From an uncultured Lachnospiraceae bacterium (GTDB lineage: Bacteria; Bacillota; Clostridia; Lachnospirales; Lachnospiraceae): 51,143 nt of DNA. Positions 33,358-40,332 of the stretch are shown piece after piece (the stretch's first letter is position 1; every line of letters begins with the position of its first letter). The translations under genes were made by a program, and so were the position numbers. Where the stretch lies: NCBI GenBank assembly GCA_947626415.1, contig CANQSA010000019.1, positions 1-51,143 of the forward strand. The letters run 5' to 3'. A model generated the notes under the pieces. The model had not been told where the DNA came from. It searched no databases and worked only from the letters and a program-made list of their open reading frames with translations.

Positions 33358-33489
33358 TCGGTTCCAAATGAAACTTCCAGCCGGACAATAAAAAGTCGGG
33401 CAAAAAGAGAGGGGCTGCGTACTACTTAGTGCGACAGCTCCATTGAATTACAGGAAATTTACAGAGTGTCTATTGATATACACAGAACA

Positions 33490-33542
33490 GCGCTTCTTTC
33501 GGCTGATTTAATATCTGATATTAAATCAGCCGGAAGGAGCGC
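33490..33542. repeat. 53-bp palindrome between convergent units
   Basis: A perfect 14-bp inverted repeat (GGCTGATTTAATAT around CTG) is extended by GCGCTTCTTTC/GGAAGGAGCGC with few mismatches. It lies between the BspA pair and the leftward sulfur operon. It may act as a bidirectional terminator, but it lacks long T runs. The other bases of 33,358-33,581 show no gene. Confidence 0.65.
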
Positions 33543-33581
33543 ATTTATCAATCCATTTTACAAAAAATTTTCAAAATTGCT

Positions 33582-33791
33582 TTAACCGTGCAGATACTTT
33601 GCACGGTATTCCGTGTTGATCTCGGAGATTTCTTTTTTTCCGTCGATGTAGTCCTGATACATTTGATAGGGATCTCCGCCGCCGAGACAGCAGGAGGAAC
33701 AGTTTTCGCAGCCGCCTCCGCCGCAGTCCAATGACCGGCGGATGATTTCTTCCCGTTCTTTTCGTGTCGTATCTTTAATTAAAATCTTCAT
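33582..33791 (-). CDS. small cysteine-rich protein of the sulfur operon
   Basis: The protein has 69 residues. The centre is Cys/Gly-rich: DCGGGGCENCSSCCLGGGD holds five cysteines in 16 residues (about 23-36). The ends are charged, and the last residues are KYLHG. No signal peptide or membrane segment is present. It lies 25 bases after the rhodanese gene and is last in the operon, with AAAGGCGG upstream of its ATG. The cysteines could bind a metal or carry persulfide sulfur from the rhodanese or ThiF-like protein. It is not a ThiS/MoaD protein: it has no ubiquitin fold pattern and no GG end. I recognise no named family. Confidence 0.75.
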   Translation of the reverse strand: MKILIKDTTRKEREEIIRRSLDCGGGGCENCSSCCLGGGDPYQMYQDYIDGKKEISEINTEYRAKYLHG

Positions 33792-33816
33792 AGACAGACC
33801 GCCTTTCAGAATGAAT

Positions 33817-34134
33817 TTAGGAATCTTCCCTGTCTTGGACCTGGGCTGTACTTTGCTTTAAATATTCCCGATAACCACCCGTCAAATTACAAGTATCATA
33901 TCCGGCATCGGAAAGCAGCTCGGCGAATTGGCCGCTGATCTCACCCACCTGACAGAAAAGACAGATCGTTTTCTCCTTTGGAAGTTCGTAAAGTTCGCCG
34001 ATCCGTTCTACAGGAATATTGATCGCTCCCGGAACAGTTCCAAAAGCATACATGCTTTCGCTGCGAAGATCTACGAGGATATCGCCTTCCTGACGCTCCT
34101 TTAAGTATTCCCAAATATTTGCCTCCCGCATCAT
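33817..34134 (-). CDS. rhodanese-like sulfurtransferase
   Basis: The protein is a single rhodanese domain of 105 residues. DILVDLRSESMYAFGTVPGAINIP is the usual substrate-side half (residues about 18-41), and the active-site loop CQVGEIS has the persulfide-forming Cys near 62. LLSDAGYDTCNLTGGYREY closes the domain. Single-domain rhodaneses pass sulfane sulfur to partners such as ThiF/MoeB-type proteins. The start overlaps the stop of the ThiF-like gene by 4 bases (ATGA), so they are translationally coupled, and a second ATG follows directly. Probable donor or acceptor for the operon's sulfur relay. Confidence 0.9.
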   Translation of the reverse strand: MMREANIWEYLKERQEGDILVDLRSESMYAFGTVPGAINIPVERIGELYELPKEKTICLFCQVGEISGQFAELLSDAGYDTCNLTGGYREYLKQSTAQVQDREDS

Positions 34135-34970
34135 AAAGGAAAATCACTTCCTTCCGACACAGAACGGCTGCAGCACGCCGGTTCGTATTCTGCGCGGTGT
34201 TCGGAAAGGGAAAAAGAGGCTCGTTCCCTGCCGCAAACCGGGCAATCCTCTCTGGCTGTACCGATATGAACCGTCTGTGTACGCATGGTAAGGCCGTCGA
34301 TGTGCAGTACTCGTCCGGTGAGCAGTTCTCCGACTCCCAGCAGATATTTGATTGCCTCCGTGGCTTGAATACAGCCGAGGATACCGGGGATCGTACCGAG
34401 AACACCAACCTCGGAACAGGTGACAGCATTTTCCGGCACCCCGTCCAACACACAGCGCAGGCACCCGCCGCGTCCGGGCACATAGGTCATAGCCTGTCCT
34501 TCAAAGCGCACTGCACCCGCATGAGAATACGGCTTTTCCAGAAGCACGCAGGCATCGTTTATGAGAAATTTTGTTTCAAATCGGTCTGTACAGTCTAAGA
34601 TAAAATCATAGGGAGTAATCACTGACTCAATATTATCCGGCGTGACACGTTCGGAAATCAGCCGTATCGTTATATCCGGATTGAGAGCGGTAAGCGCCTC
34701 TTTTGCCGATTCGGTTTTGTTTCTTCCTATGCTTTCCGTCCGATGGATGATCTGTCGGCTGAGATTGGAAAGCTCCACCCGGTCTCCATCAGCAATTCCA
34801 ATAGTACCGACGCCCACTGACGTCAGATACAGCAGCGCGCTTGCGCCTAAAGCGCCTGCGCCGATCACTAAAACACTCGCCGCCGAGAGACGCTTTTGAC
34901 CGGCCACGCCGATTTCTTTCAGGACGAAATGGCGGGAGTACCGCTCGGCCTGTTCCTTTGAAAACGCCAT
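34131..34970 (-). CDS. ThiF/MoeB/HesA family adenylyltransferase
   Basis: The protein has 279 residues. The nucleotide-binding loop VLVIGAGALGASAL is at about 33-46, the Arg finger in NLSRQIIH, and the zinc site is CLRC (about 175) with CPVC (about 250). These are hallmarks of E1-like enzymes that adenylate the C-terminal glycine of ThiS, MoaD or similar carriers. No such carrier is encoded in this window. The C-terminal 25 residues contain an extra CC pair (EPACCSRS). It begins 2 bases after the LarE stop and is coupled to the rhodanese, so the three probably work together. The cognate carrier may be elsewhere, or the protein may act on a different substrate. Confidence 0.92.
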   Translation of the reverse strand: MAFSKEQAERYSRHFVLKEIGVAGQKRLSAASVLVIGAGALGASALLYLTSVGVGTIGIADGDRVELSNLSRQIIHRTESIGRNKTESAKEALTALNPDITIRLISERVTPDNIESVITPYDFILDCTDRFETKFLINDACVLLEKPYSHAGAVRFEGQAMTYVPGRGGCLRCVLDGVPENAVTCSEVGVLGTIPGILGCIQATEAIKYLLGVGELLTGRVLHIDGLTMRTQTVHIGTAREDCPVCGRERASFSLSEHRAEYEPACCSRSVSEGSDFPL

Positions 34971-34972
34971 AG

Positions 34973-35794
34973 TTACACCTCGTCGTTTTTTGCTTCTTTC
35001 AGCGTTTCGTTCATGCTGCCGGTGCGGTAGCCCAGCAGGTCAAGGGTGACATAGGTAAAGCCGAACGACTGAAACTGCCGGTAGATTTTTTCCCTCACGC
35101 TGAGCAGCTTTTCAAATTCCTTCGGTTCGATCTCAATTCGCGCGATCATTCCGTGGATCCGCACCCGCACCTGATGAAACCCAAGATCCAGTAAAAGCTG
35201 TTCCGCCTTGTCTACCATAGCCAGCTTTTCCTCGCTGATCGTTTCGCCGTAAACAAAGCGGGAAGCGAGGCAGGCAAAGGATTGTTTGTCCCAGGTCGGC
35301 AAGCCAAGTCCTTTCGACAGTTCGCGGATTTCCGCTTTCGTCAGTTCTGCTTCCCGCAGTGGGCTTTTGATCCCTAACTCTTTGACGGCGATCAGTCCCG
35401 GACGGTAGTCTCCGTTGTCATCCAAATTGGAACCCTCCGCTACTGCGCTGATTCCATTTTGCTTCGCAATCTCCCATATTTTTTCAAACAGTTCATGCTT
35501 GCAAAGATAACAGCGGTTTTTGGGATTCTGGCGGAATCCTTCAATATTCAGTTCTTCCGACTGACAGGTAAAATGGGGGATTCCGTGGGATTCGCAAAAG
35601 GCTTTTGCCTCGTCAAGTTCCCGTTTAGGAAAAGAACAGGACTGCGCCGTAACAGCAATCGCACGCTCCCCGAGCACCTGATGGGCGACATAGAGTAAAA
35701 GGGTAGAATCCACGCCGCCGGAAAAGGCAACGCAGACGCTTCCGAGCGAACGAAGATTGGTTTGTAAATTTTGATATTTTTCAGATAATTCCAT
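34973..35794 (-). CDS. larE: LarE-type ATP-dependent sulfur transferase, three-cysteine form
   Basis: The protein has 273 residues. The PP-loop FSGGVDS at 24-30 binds ATP. Cys95 and Cys98 (NRCYLCK) and Cys175 (FACLASR) are the three conserved cysteines of the LarE subgroup reported to hold an iron-sulfur cluster, as opposed to the sacrificial single-Cys form of Lactobacillus. LarE adds sulfur to the pyridinium precursor of the nickel-pincer cofactor of lactate racemase. larB, larC and larA are not in the window. In a sulfur operon with rhodanese and ThiF, a related role in delivering sulfide or making another thio compound is possible. It follows the HD gene by 44 bases; the ribosome site GGGAG is upstream of the ATG. 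Confidence 0.9.
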   Translation of the reverse strand: MELSEKYQNLQTNLRSLGSVCVAFSGGVDSTLLLYVAHQVLGERAIAVTAQSCSFPKRELDEAKAFCESHGIPHFTCQSEELNIEGFRQNPKNRCYLCKHELFEKIWEIAKQNGISAVAEGSNLDDNGDYRPGLIAVKELGIKSPLREAELTKAEIRELSKGLGLPTWDKQSFACLASRFVYGETISEEKLAMVDKAEQLLLDLGFHQVRVRIHGMIARIEIEPKEFEKLLSVREKIYRQFQSFGFTYVTLDLLGYRTGSMNETLKEAKNDEV

Positions 35795-35838
35795 CGTGTC
35801 TCCCTTAATTTATATTCTGAATGTTTGCAGAAACCGGG

Positions 35839-36411
35839 TCAAAATTGTTCATAGTCTGCTTCACAGCTTCGCATGGCGAGAATGGTGCGGCTGATCAGAT
35901 CGTCCAAATCCCAGCCAAGCATTTGAGCGCCCCGTTCGATCACCTCACGGGAGCAGCCTGCCGCAAAGTTTGCGTTCTTGTATTTTTTCTTAACAGATTT
36001 CAGCTCCAGATCCGACACGCTTTTGGATGGCCGCATGATTGCCACCGCTCCGATCAGTCCGGTCAGTTCGTCCACGGCGTATAAAACTTTTTCCATCTCA
36101 TGTTCCGGCTGAATATCGACTGTGAGCGCATACCCATGACTGGCGACCGCATGAATCAGTCGTTCGTCCGCACCGAAGTTTCGCAGGATTTCCTGCTCTT
36201 TCACACAATGCTCGTTCGGAAATTTCTCAAAATCCAGATCGTGGAGCAGACCGACGATCCCCCAGAAATCTTCCTCGTCGGCATATCCGAGTTCTTTCGC
36301 AAAATATCGCATTACGCCCTCTACCGTAACGGCGTGCCGCAGATGAAATGGTTCCTGGTTCCATTGACACAGCAGATTCCACGCTGCGTCTCTTGTGATT
36401 TCACTTGACAT
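35839..36411 (-). CDS. HD domain hydrolase
   Basis: The protein has 190 residues. The metal-binding HD motif is GLLHDLDFEKFP near 62-73, with the first His in FHLRHAVTVEGVMRYFA and later conserved His in AVASHGYAL. This is the small HD (HDIG-like) family, often annotated as hydrolases of unknown substrate. The open frame begins at 36456, but AAAGGAGG stands 10 bases before ATG 36411, which I take as the start. It is first in the leftward operon; a consensus promoter lies 70 bases upstream. Its role beside sulfur-transfer genes is unknown. Confidence 0.88.
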   Translation of the reverse strand: MSSEITRDAAWNLLCQWNQEPFHLRHAVTVEGVMRYFAKELGYADEEDFWGIVGLLHDLDFEKFPNEHCVKEQEILRNFGADERLIHAVASHGYALTVDIQPEHEMEKVLYAVDELTGLIGAVAIMRPSKSVSDLELKSVKKKYKNANFAAGCSREVIERGAQMLGWDLDDLISRTILAMRSCEADYEQF

Positions 36412-36480
36412 TTCGGTCGTTCCTCCTTTATGTATGGAAAGTTTAGCATACAACATATTAAACCTATCAACATTATAAGC

Positions 36481-36509
36481 ATTATATGCAATTCCAACCC
36501 ATCTGTCAA
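36481..36509 (-). promoter_or_regulatory. promoter of the leftward sulfur operon
   Basis: On the minus strand TTGACA (36509-36504) and TATAAT (36486-36481) are 17 bases apart, a full consensus promoter. TTGATAGGTT, matching the motif by the lysR promoter, lies just downstream on the same strand (36471-36462). Confidence 0.85.
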
Positions 36510-36555
36510 TAGTACCGAATTAAAAAGCAAAGATAATCTGTATTACGGATAGGGG

Positions 36556-36608
36556 TTGACAAAAGAAAAATCGAGCGATATTATGCCTATATAACAGATA
36601 GGTTAAAT
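36556..36608 (+). promoter_or_regulatory. lysR promoter with CCTAT-N7-ATAGG site
   Basis: TTGACA (36556-36561) and TATTAT (36579-36584) are 17 bases apart. CCTAT (36586-36590) and ATAGG (36598-36602) form an inverted repeat directly after the -10, fitting autorepression by the LysR protein. Confidence 0.75.
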
Positions 36609-36631
36609 AAGCAATTCAGAGGAAATTTGCA

Positions 36632-37579
36632 ATGACATTACAGCAAATATATTATGCGATTAAAATTTCAGAAACCGGTTCAATGAACAAGGCAGCGGAA
36701 ATTTTATATGTAACGCAGCCCTCTCTCAGCGGTGCAATGCATGATTTGGAGAGTGAGCTGGGTATAACAATCTTTCATCGCAGCGGCCGCGGTGTCACAC
36801 TGACAAATGACGGCGTAGAGTTTTTAACATATGCAAGACAGGTTTATTTCCAATATGAAACTTTGCTTGATAAATATGGTGCTTCCGGCAAACGAAAGAA
36901 AAAATTCGGCGTGTCTGCGCAGCATTATTCCTTTATTGTTAAAAGTTTTGTCGAGATGGTAAAACAGTTTGATGCGGAAGAATATGAGTTTGCGATCCGT
37001 GAAACAAAAACAAAAGAGGTGATAGAAGATGTCAGCACGCTGAAAAGTGAGATCGGCATTTTATATCTGAGTAGCTTTAACAGGGCGGTAATATCAAAGC
37101 TCCTGAAGGCCAACGGACTTGAATTTCATAAACTGATCGACTGCAGCGCTTACGCATATCTATGGAAGGGGCATCCGCTGGCAAATGAAAGTTCTGTAAA
37201 GATAGAACAACTATACGAATATCCCTGCCTGTCATTTGAGCAGGGAGAAAGCAGCTCATTTTATTTTGCAGAGGAAATATTCAGCGCAAATGAATATCCG
37301 AGAACGATCAAGGCAAATGATCGGGCTACCATGCTGAACCTGATGGTAGGATTGAACGGCTATACATTGTGCTCCGGTATCATATGTGAGGAATTAAACG
37401 GAAGTGATTACATAGCAGTACCATTAGACGGCATGGATGACAGTACAGAAAGCGGGCATATGCAGATTGGATATATTGTAAAAAAGAATCAGATATTGAG
37501 CAGTATGGCGAACTTATATATTGAAGAAACGAAAAAATATTTGCAAAGCCTAATGAAATCAAATGACGCTCCTGTGTAA
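36632..37579 (+). CDS. LysR family transcriptional regulator of the sulfur region
   Basis: The protein has 315 residues. The N-terminal winged helix-turn-helix (GSMNKAAEILYVTQPSLSGAM) covers about 1-60, and a type 2 periplasmic-binding-like effector domain the remainder. It is divergent from the HD-LarE-ThiF-rhodanese operon and directly upstream of the ABC-cysteine gene operon, the usual position of a controlling LysR. CCTAT/ATAGG sites occur at all three promoters. The effector is likely a cysteine-related metabolite such as O-acetylserine or a sulfur source, by analogy with CysB/CysR-type regulators. CAGAGGAAA lies upstream of the ATG. Its stop codon sits inside the terminator hairpin. Confidence 0.93.
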   Translation: MTLQQIYYAIKISETGSMNKAAEILYVTQPSLSGAMHDLESELGITIFHRSGRGVTLTNDGVEFLTYARQVYFQYETLLDKYGASGKRKKKFGVSAQHYSFIVKSFVEMVKQFDAEEYEFAIRETKTKEVIEDVSTLKSEIGILYLSSFNRAVISKLLKANGLEFHKLIDCSAYAYLWKGHPLANESSVKIEQLYEYPCLSFEQGESSSFYFAEEIFSANEYPRTIKANDRATMLNLMVGLNGYTLCSGIICEELNGSDYIAVPLDGMDDSTESGHMQIGYIVKKNQILSSMANLYIEETKKYLQSLMKSNDAPV

Positions 37580-37596
37580 AACGCAGGGGCTTTTTT
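37568..37596 (+). terminator. terminator after lysR
   Basis: GCTCCTGTG and CGCAGGGGC form a 9-bp stem (with G-T pairs) around TAAAA, followed by six T residues. It overlaps the end of the lysR reading frame. Confidence 0.75.
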
Positions 37597-37605
37597 AAAT
37601 CGAGG

Positions 37606-37673
37606 TATAGGCTGAGCCTATAACCTACTATACCTATATGATATTAGACAGACAACAATTGATTTGGTATAAC
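37606..37673 (+). promoter_or_regulatory. ABC-cysteine operon promoter with LysR-type palindrome
   Basis: TATAGGCTGAGCCTATA (37606-37622) is a perfect palindrome. TAGACA (37645-37650) and TATAAC (37668-37673), 17 bases apart, are the promoter, so the palindrome centre is about 65 bases before the probable start point, where LysR activators usually bind. ACCTATAT (37632-37639) next to the weak -35 may be the second contact site. Confidence 0.78.
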
Positions 37674-37745
37674 ATCCGTGTGAAAAGCAAAGGAGGTCTC
37701 TGAGATAACAGCGTATTTCTGCACAGTCTTGCTTATAGCTTTTAT

Positions 37746-38396
37746 GTGGCGTTTGTTTCTACAGCACTTTGTGTCCTGCTGGGGCTTGTACTTGCCTATC
37801 TTCTATGCCGAACCAGAAGTTCCGTCCTGCAGACGCTCTCACGGCTGCCGATTGTACTTTCCTATATCGCAGCAGGACTTCTGCTCTACACAACGCTGAG
37901 CGATCACGGACTGCTCTATCATTTGCTTACGCTGTTTGGAATTGAGACGGATGGGCTGAATATTTTATTCCAGCCATCCGGCGTCGGTGTCATTATTTTA
38001 AATTGCTTTAAGGGAGTACCCTTTTTTGCGCTGAGTATAACGCCTGTACTTTCTCGCGTATTGAATCGCTATTCAGCGGCAGCCATGAATCTCGGCGCCT
38101 CCAAACGGCAGATCGGCCTGCGTATCATTTTCCCGATGATCCGGCGTTCTGCGTTTACGTCCGCTTTGGTTCTGTTTAACTACCAGATGTTTGCCTTTGA
38201 GAGTTTTTATTATCTCGGTTCCTCAACGCCGGTGTCTCTGGGGGTATTTGCGTACCAAAGCTATCAGACCTCCGACCTGCGAAATCGCGCTGTCTGTATG
38301 GCGATCAATTCCATCATGATAGGAATATCATTGGTTACTTCGCTTATGTATGTGTACGCAATGAGAAAGGATACGGTGACATCCCATGCCTCGTAA
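37746..38396 (+). CDS. ABC transporter permease, N-terminally truncated
   Basis: From the first possible start (GTG 37746) the protein has 216 residues with about five membrane segments. The permease-type EAA loop is seen as AAAMNLGASKRQIGLRIIFP near residue 112. In frame, permease-like sequence (HSLAYSFYVAFVSTAL) begins before the GTG, just after a stop at 37701-37703, with no ATG, GTG or TTG start and about 50 expected N-terminal residues absent. An AGGAGG at 37691 is not followed by a start codon in frame. A deletion has probably removed the start of this gene and the binding-protein gene expected before it. Related permeases are of the thiamine-like/YnjC, iron or polyamine type. Confidence 0.75.
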   Translation: MAFVSTALCVLLGLVLAYLLCRTRSSVLQTLSRLPIVLSYIAAGLLLYTTLSDHGLLYHLLTLFGIETDGLNILFQPSGVGVIILNCFKGVPFFALSITPVLSRVLNRYSAAAMNLGASKRQIGLRIIFPMIRRSAFTSALVLFNYQMFAFESFYYLGSSTPVSLGVFAYQSYQTSDLRNRAVCMAINSIMIGISLVTSLMYVYAMRKDTVTSHAS

Positions 38397-39186
38397 ATCG
38401 TGTTTATGGACGCTTCTTCTCATCTTGTTTTTGGCAGTTCTCCTGTTTCCGTTTGCGTCCATGTTAATCTATGCTTTTTTTGCGAGATGGCCGGCTGATT
38501 CGCTTTTTCCCCGGCATTTTACGCTGGAGGGATTCCGGACTTTTTGGAAACGGGATATCGGCGTTGCCTTTCAGTCAACGCTGTTTTCTCTCGGCGTATC
38601 AGCACTGACATTGATCCTCTGTATTATGGCTGCGAGAGGTCTTCTGAAAACGCGCCCCCGTATCCGCAAATGGGTGGAACCCTTGTTTTACCTGCCGATG
38701 CTGCTTCCGGCAGTAAGCGTCTCGATGGGCAGTCACAAGCTGTTTCTTGCGCTGTCTCTTGCAGGAACGCCGGCCATTCTGCTGATGCATATTTATTTTG
38801 CGTTCCCTTATGTGTTTAAGCTGACGTATTCTTGCTATGCAGCGCTGGGAACAGGGGCGGAAACAAGCGCAAAAAATCTTGGTGCAGGAAAATGCCGCAT
38901 CTTCTTTTGGGTGCACCTGCCGACCTATTTGTTCGGTTATTTGACGGCGTTTATGATGGGATTTATTATTTCCTACTCACAATATTTCGTAAATTTTTAT
39001 CTCGGCAACGCGGATCATATCAATTTTTCCATGATCATGACGCCGTTTGTTACCGGTTCTAACCGTAATCTTGCGTCGGTTTATACGCTGATGTATCTCT
39101 TGTTTGGCGGGGTTGTGCTTTTGGCCTGCTCTGTCATTCCGAAAGCTATATTCCGAAAGAAAGGGGATCGTTTTGGCAGCGATTGA
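38386..39186 (+). CDS. ABC transporter permease
   Basis: The protein has 266 residues with six membrane segments, the usual length. The EAA-type cytoplasmic loop is SAKNLGAGKCRIFFWVHLP near 165, which contacts the ATPase. FISYSQYFVNFYLG in the last third resembles YnjC-like/thiamine-like transporters. It overlaps permease 1 by 11 bases and the ATPase gene by 14, so all three are translationally coupled. Intact on its own, but the transporter lacks a full first permease and a substrate-binding protein. Confidence 0.88.
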   Translation: MPRKSCLWTLLLILFLAVLLFPFASMLIYAFFARWPADSLFPRHFTLEGFRTFWKRDIGVAFQSTLFSLGVSALTLILCIMAARGLLKTRPRIRKWVEPLFYLPMLLPAVSVSMGSHKLFLALSLAGTPAILLMHIYFAFPYVFKLTYSCYAALGTGAETSAKNLGAGKCRIFFWVHLPTYLFGYLTAFMMGFIISYSQYFVNFYLGNADHINFSMIMTPFVTGSNRNLASVYTLMYLLFGGVVLLACSVIPKAIFRKKGDRFGSD

Positions 39187-39937
39187 ACTTCAAAACTTGT
39201 CTTTTCGGGCAGAAAAAACCGATATTGTAAAGAATGTCAGCTTTTCGGTGAACGATAGCGAGCTGTTTGTTCTGTGCGGCCCCAGCGGCGCCGGAAAAAC
39301 AACTATCCTGCGGCTGATTACGGGGGAATGGCAGCCGCAAAGCGGAGATGTTCTTTTGAACGGGCAGTCTGTACTTGCGCTTCCTATGCAAAAGCGGGGA
39401 ACGATATTGGTGTCTCAGGAAAACAATTTATTCCCGCATATGACGATTTTTGAGAATGCGGCATTTGCGCTTAAAGCTCGTCATATCCCCCGTTCTGAAA
39501 TTAAGACACGGTTAGATGAACTGGCATGGCGGTTTCGGCTTGAAAAACACATGAAACGCTATCCGCATGAGTTATCCGGCGGGCAGCAAAAGCTGGCGGC
39601 GATTCTGAGAGCGGTCGCTGTCGAACCGCAGGTCTTGCTTTTGGATGAACCGTTTACAGGGCTCGACAACAATTTACACGCCGAAATACGGGATTTTCTT
39701 CTGGAATTTCAAAAGGAACGGAATTTGACCGTTCTAATGATTACCCACAGCAAGGAGGATGCCTTTTTTATGGGGAATCATATCGGATTCCTTTTTGACG
39801 GATATCTCCGTAGGTATTCCGATGTACGGGATTTATATCAAAAAACAGGCGATGAAATGATCGATTCGTTTCTTGGAGAAATCGTTGCCTTGCCTGATGG
39901 CCGCCGTGTTTTTGCCGACAAAATATTGCCGATTTGA
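39173..39937 (+). CDS. ABC transporter ATP-binding protein
   Basis: The protein has 254 residues. Walker A is GPSGAGKTT near 38, the Q-loop is VSQENNLFPH, the signature is LSGGQQKLAA near 138, Walker B is VLLLDEPFTG near 160, and the switch His lies in MITHSKED. The likely start is TTG 39173 with GAAAGGGG upstream; the longer frame from 39104 lies inside the permease gene. The short C-terminal end has no regulatory domain of the MalK type. It should power uptake with the two coupled permeases. In this context the substrate is probably a sulfur-containing compound, but the sequence does not tell which. Confidence 0.9.
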   Translation: MAAIELQNLSFRAEKTDIVKNVSFSVNDSELFVLCGPSGAGKTTILRLITGEWQPQSGDVLLNGQSVLALPMQKRGTILVSQENNLFPHMTIFENAAFALKARHIPRSEIKTRLDELAWRFRLEKHMKRYPHELSGGQQKLAAILRAVAVEPQVLLLDEPFTGLDNNLHAEIRDFLLEFQKERNLTVLMITHSKEDAFFMGNHIGFLFDGYLRRYSDVRDLYQKTGDEMIDSFLGEIVALPDGRRVFADKILPI

Positions 39938-39980
39938 ATTGAAAATGTAAATCAATAAACTGTAAGGGAGAAACAGGAAC

Positions 39981-40325
39981 ATGAAAATAGCTGAAAACTT
40001 GACAGAACTTTTGGGAAACACACCGCTTGTAAAACTGAATAAAGTCAACCATGGCGGTTCAGAGGTGGTAGCAAAGCTGGAAATGTTTAATCCGCTTGCC
40101 AGCGTTAAAGACCGTGTCGGATTTTCTATGATCGATGAAGCTGAGAAAAGGGGGAAAATCAAGCCCGGGGATACCCTGATCGAGCCCACCAGCGGTAACA
40201 CCGGTATCGGACTTGCTTTTGTCAGTGCCATTCGCGGTTATCATTTGATTTTGACGATGCCTGAAACCAAAAAGAATCCGCTTGCAATATTCCGTAAACT
40301 GACAGACAGAAGCGAAAGGGAGTGA
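39981..40325 (+). pseudogene. cysK: cysteine synthase (cysK), C-terminal two-thirds deleted
   Basis: The first 95 residues are a good O-acetylserine sulfhydrylase: [13 protein letters not shown], the PLP lysine in [11 protein letters not shown] near 42, and [12 protein letters not shown] near 70. After [11 protein letters not shown] the family sequence (MSxERRxLLKAYGAE...) stops, and 18 unrelated residues lead to a stop. A complete enzyme has about 305 residues, so roughly 200 codons are missing. The fragment lacks the second half of the PLP-binding site and should be inactive. The start and ribosome site (TAAGGGAG) are intact. The deletion ends just before the downstream gene's ribosome site. 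Confidence 0.88.
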
Positions 40326-40332
40326 TTATCCT

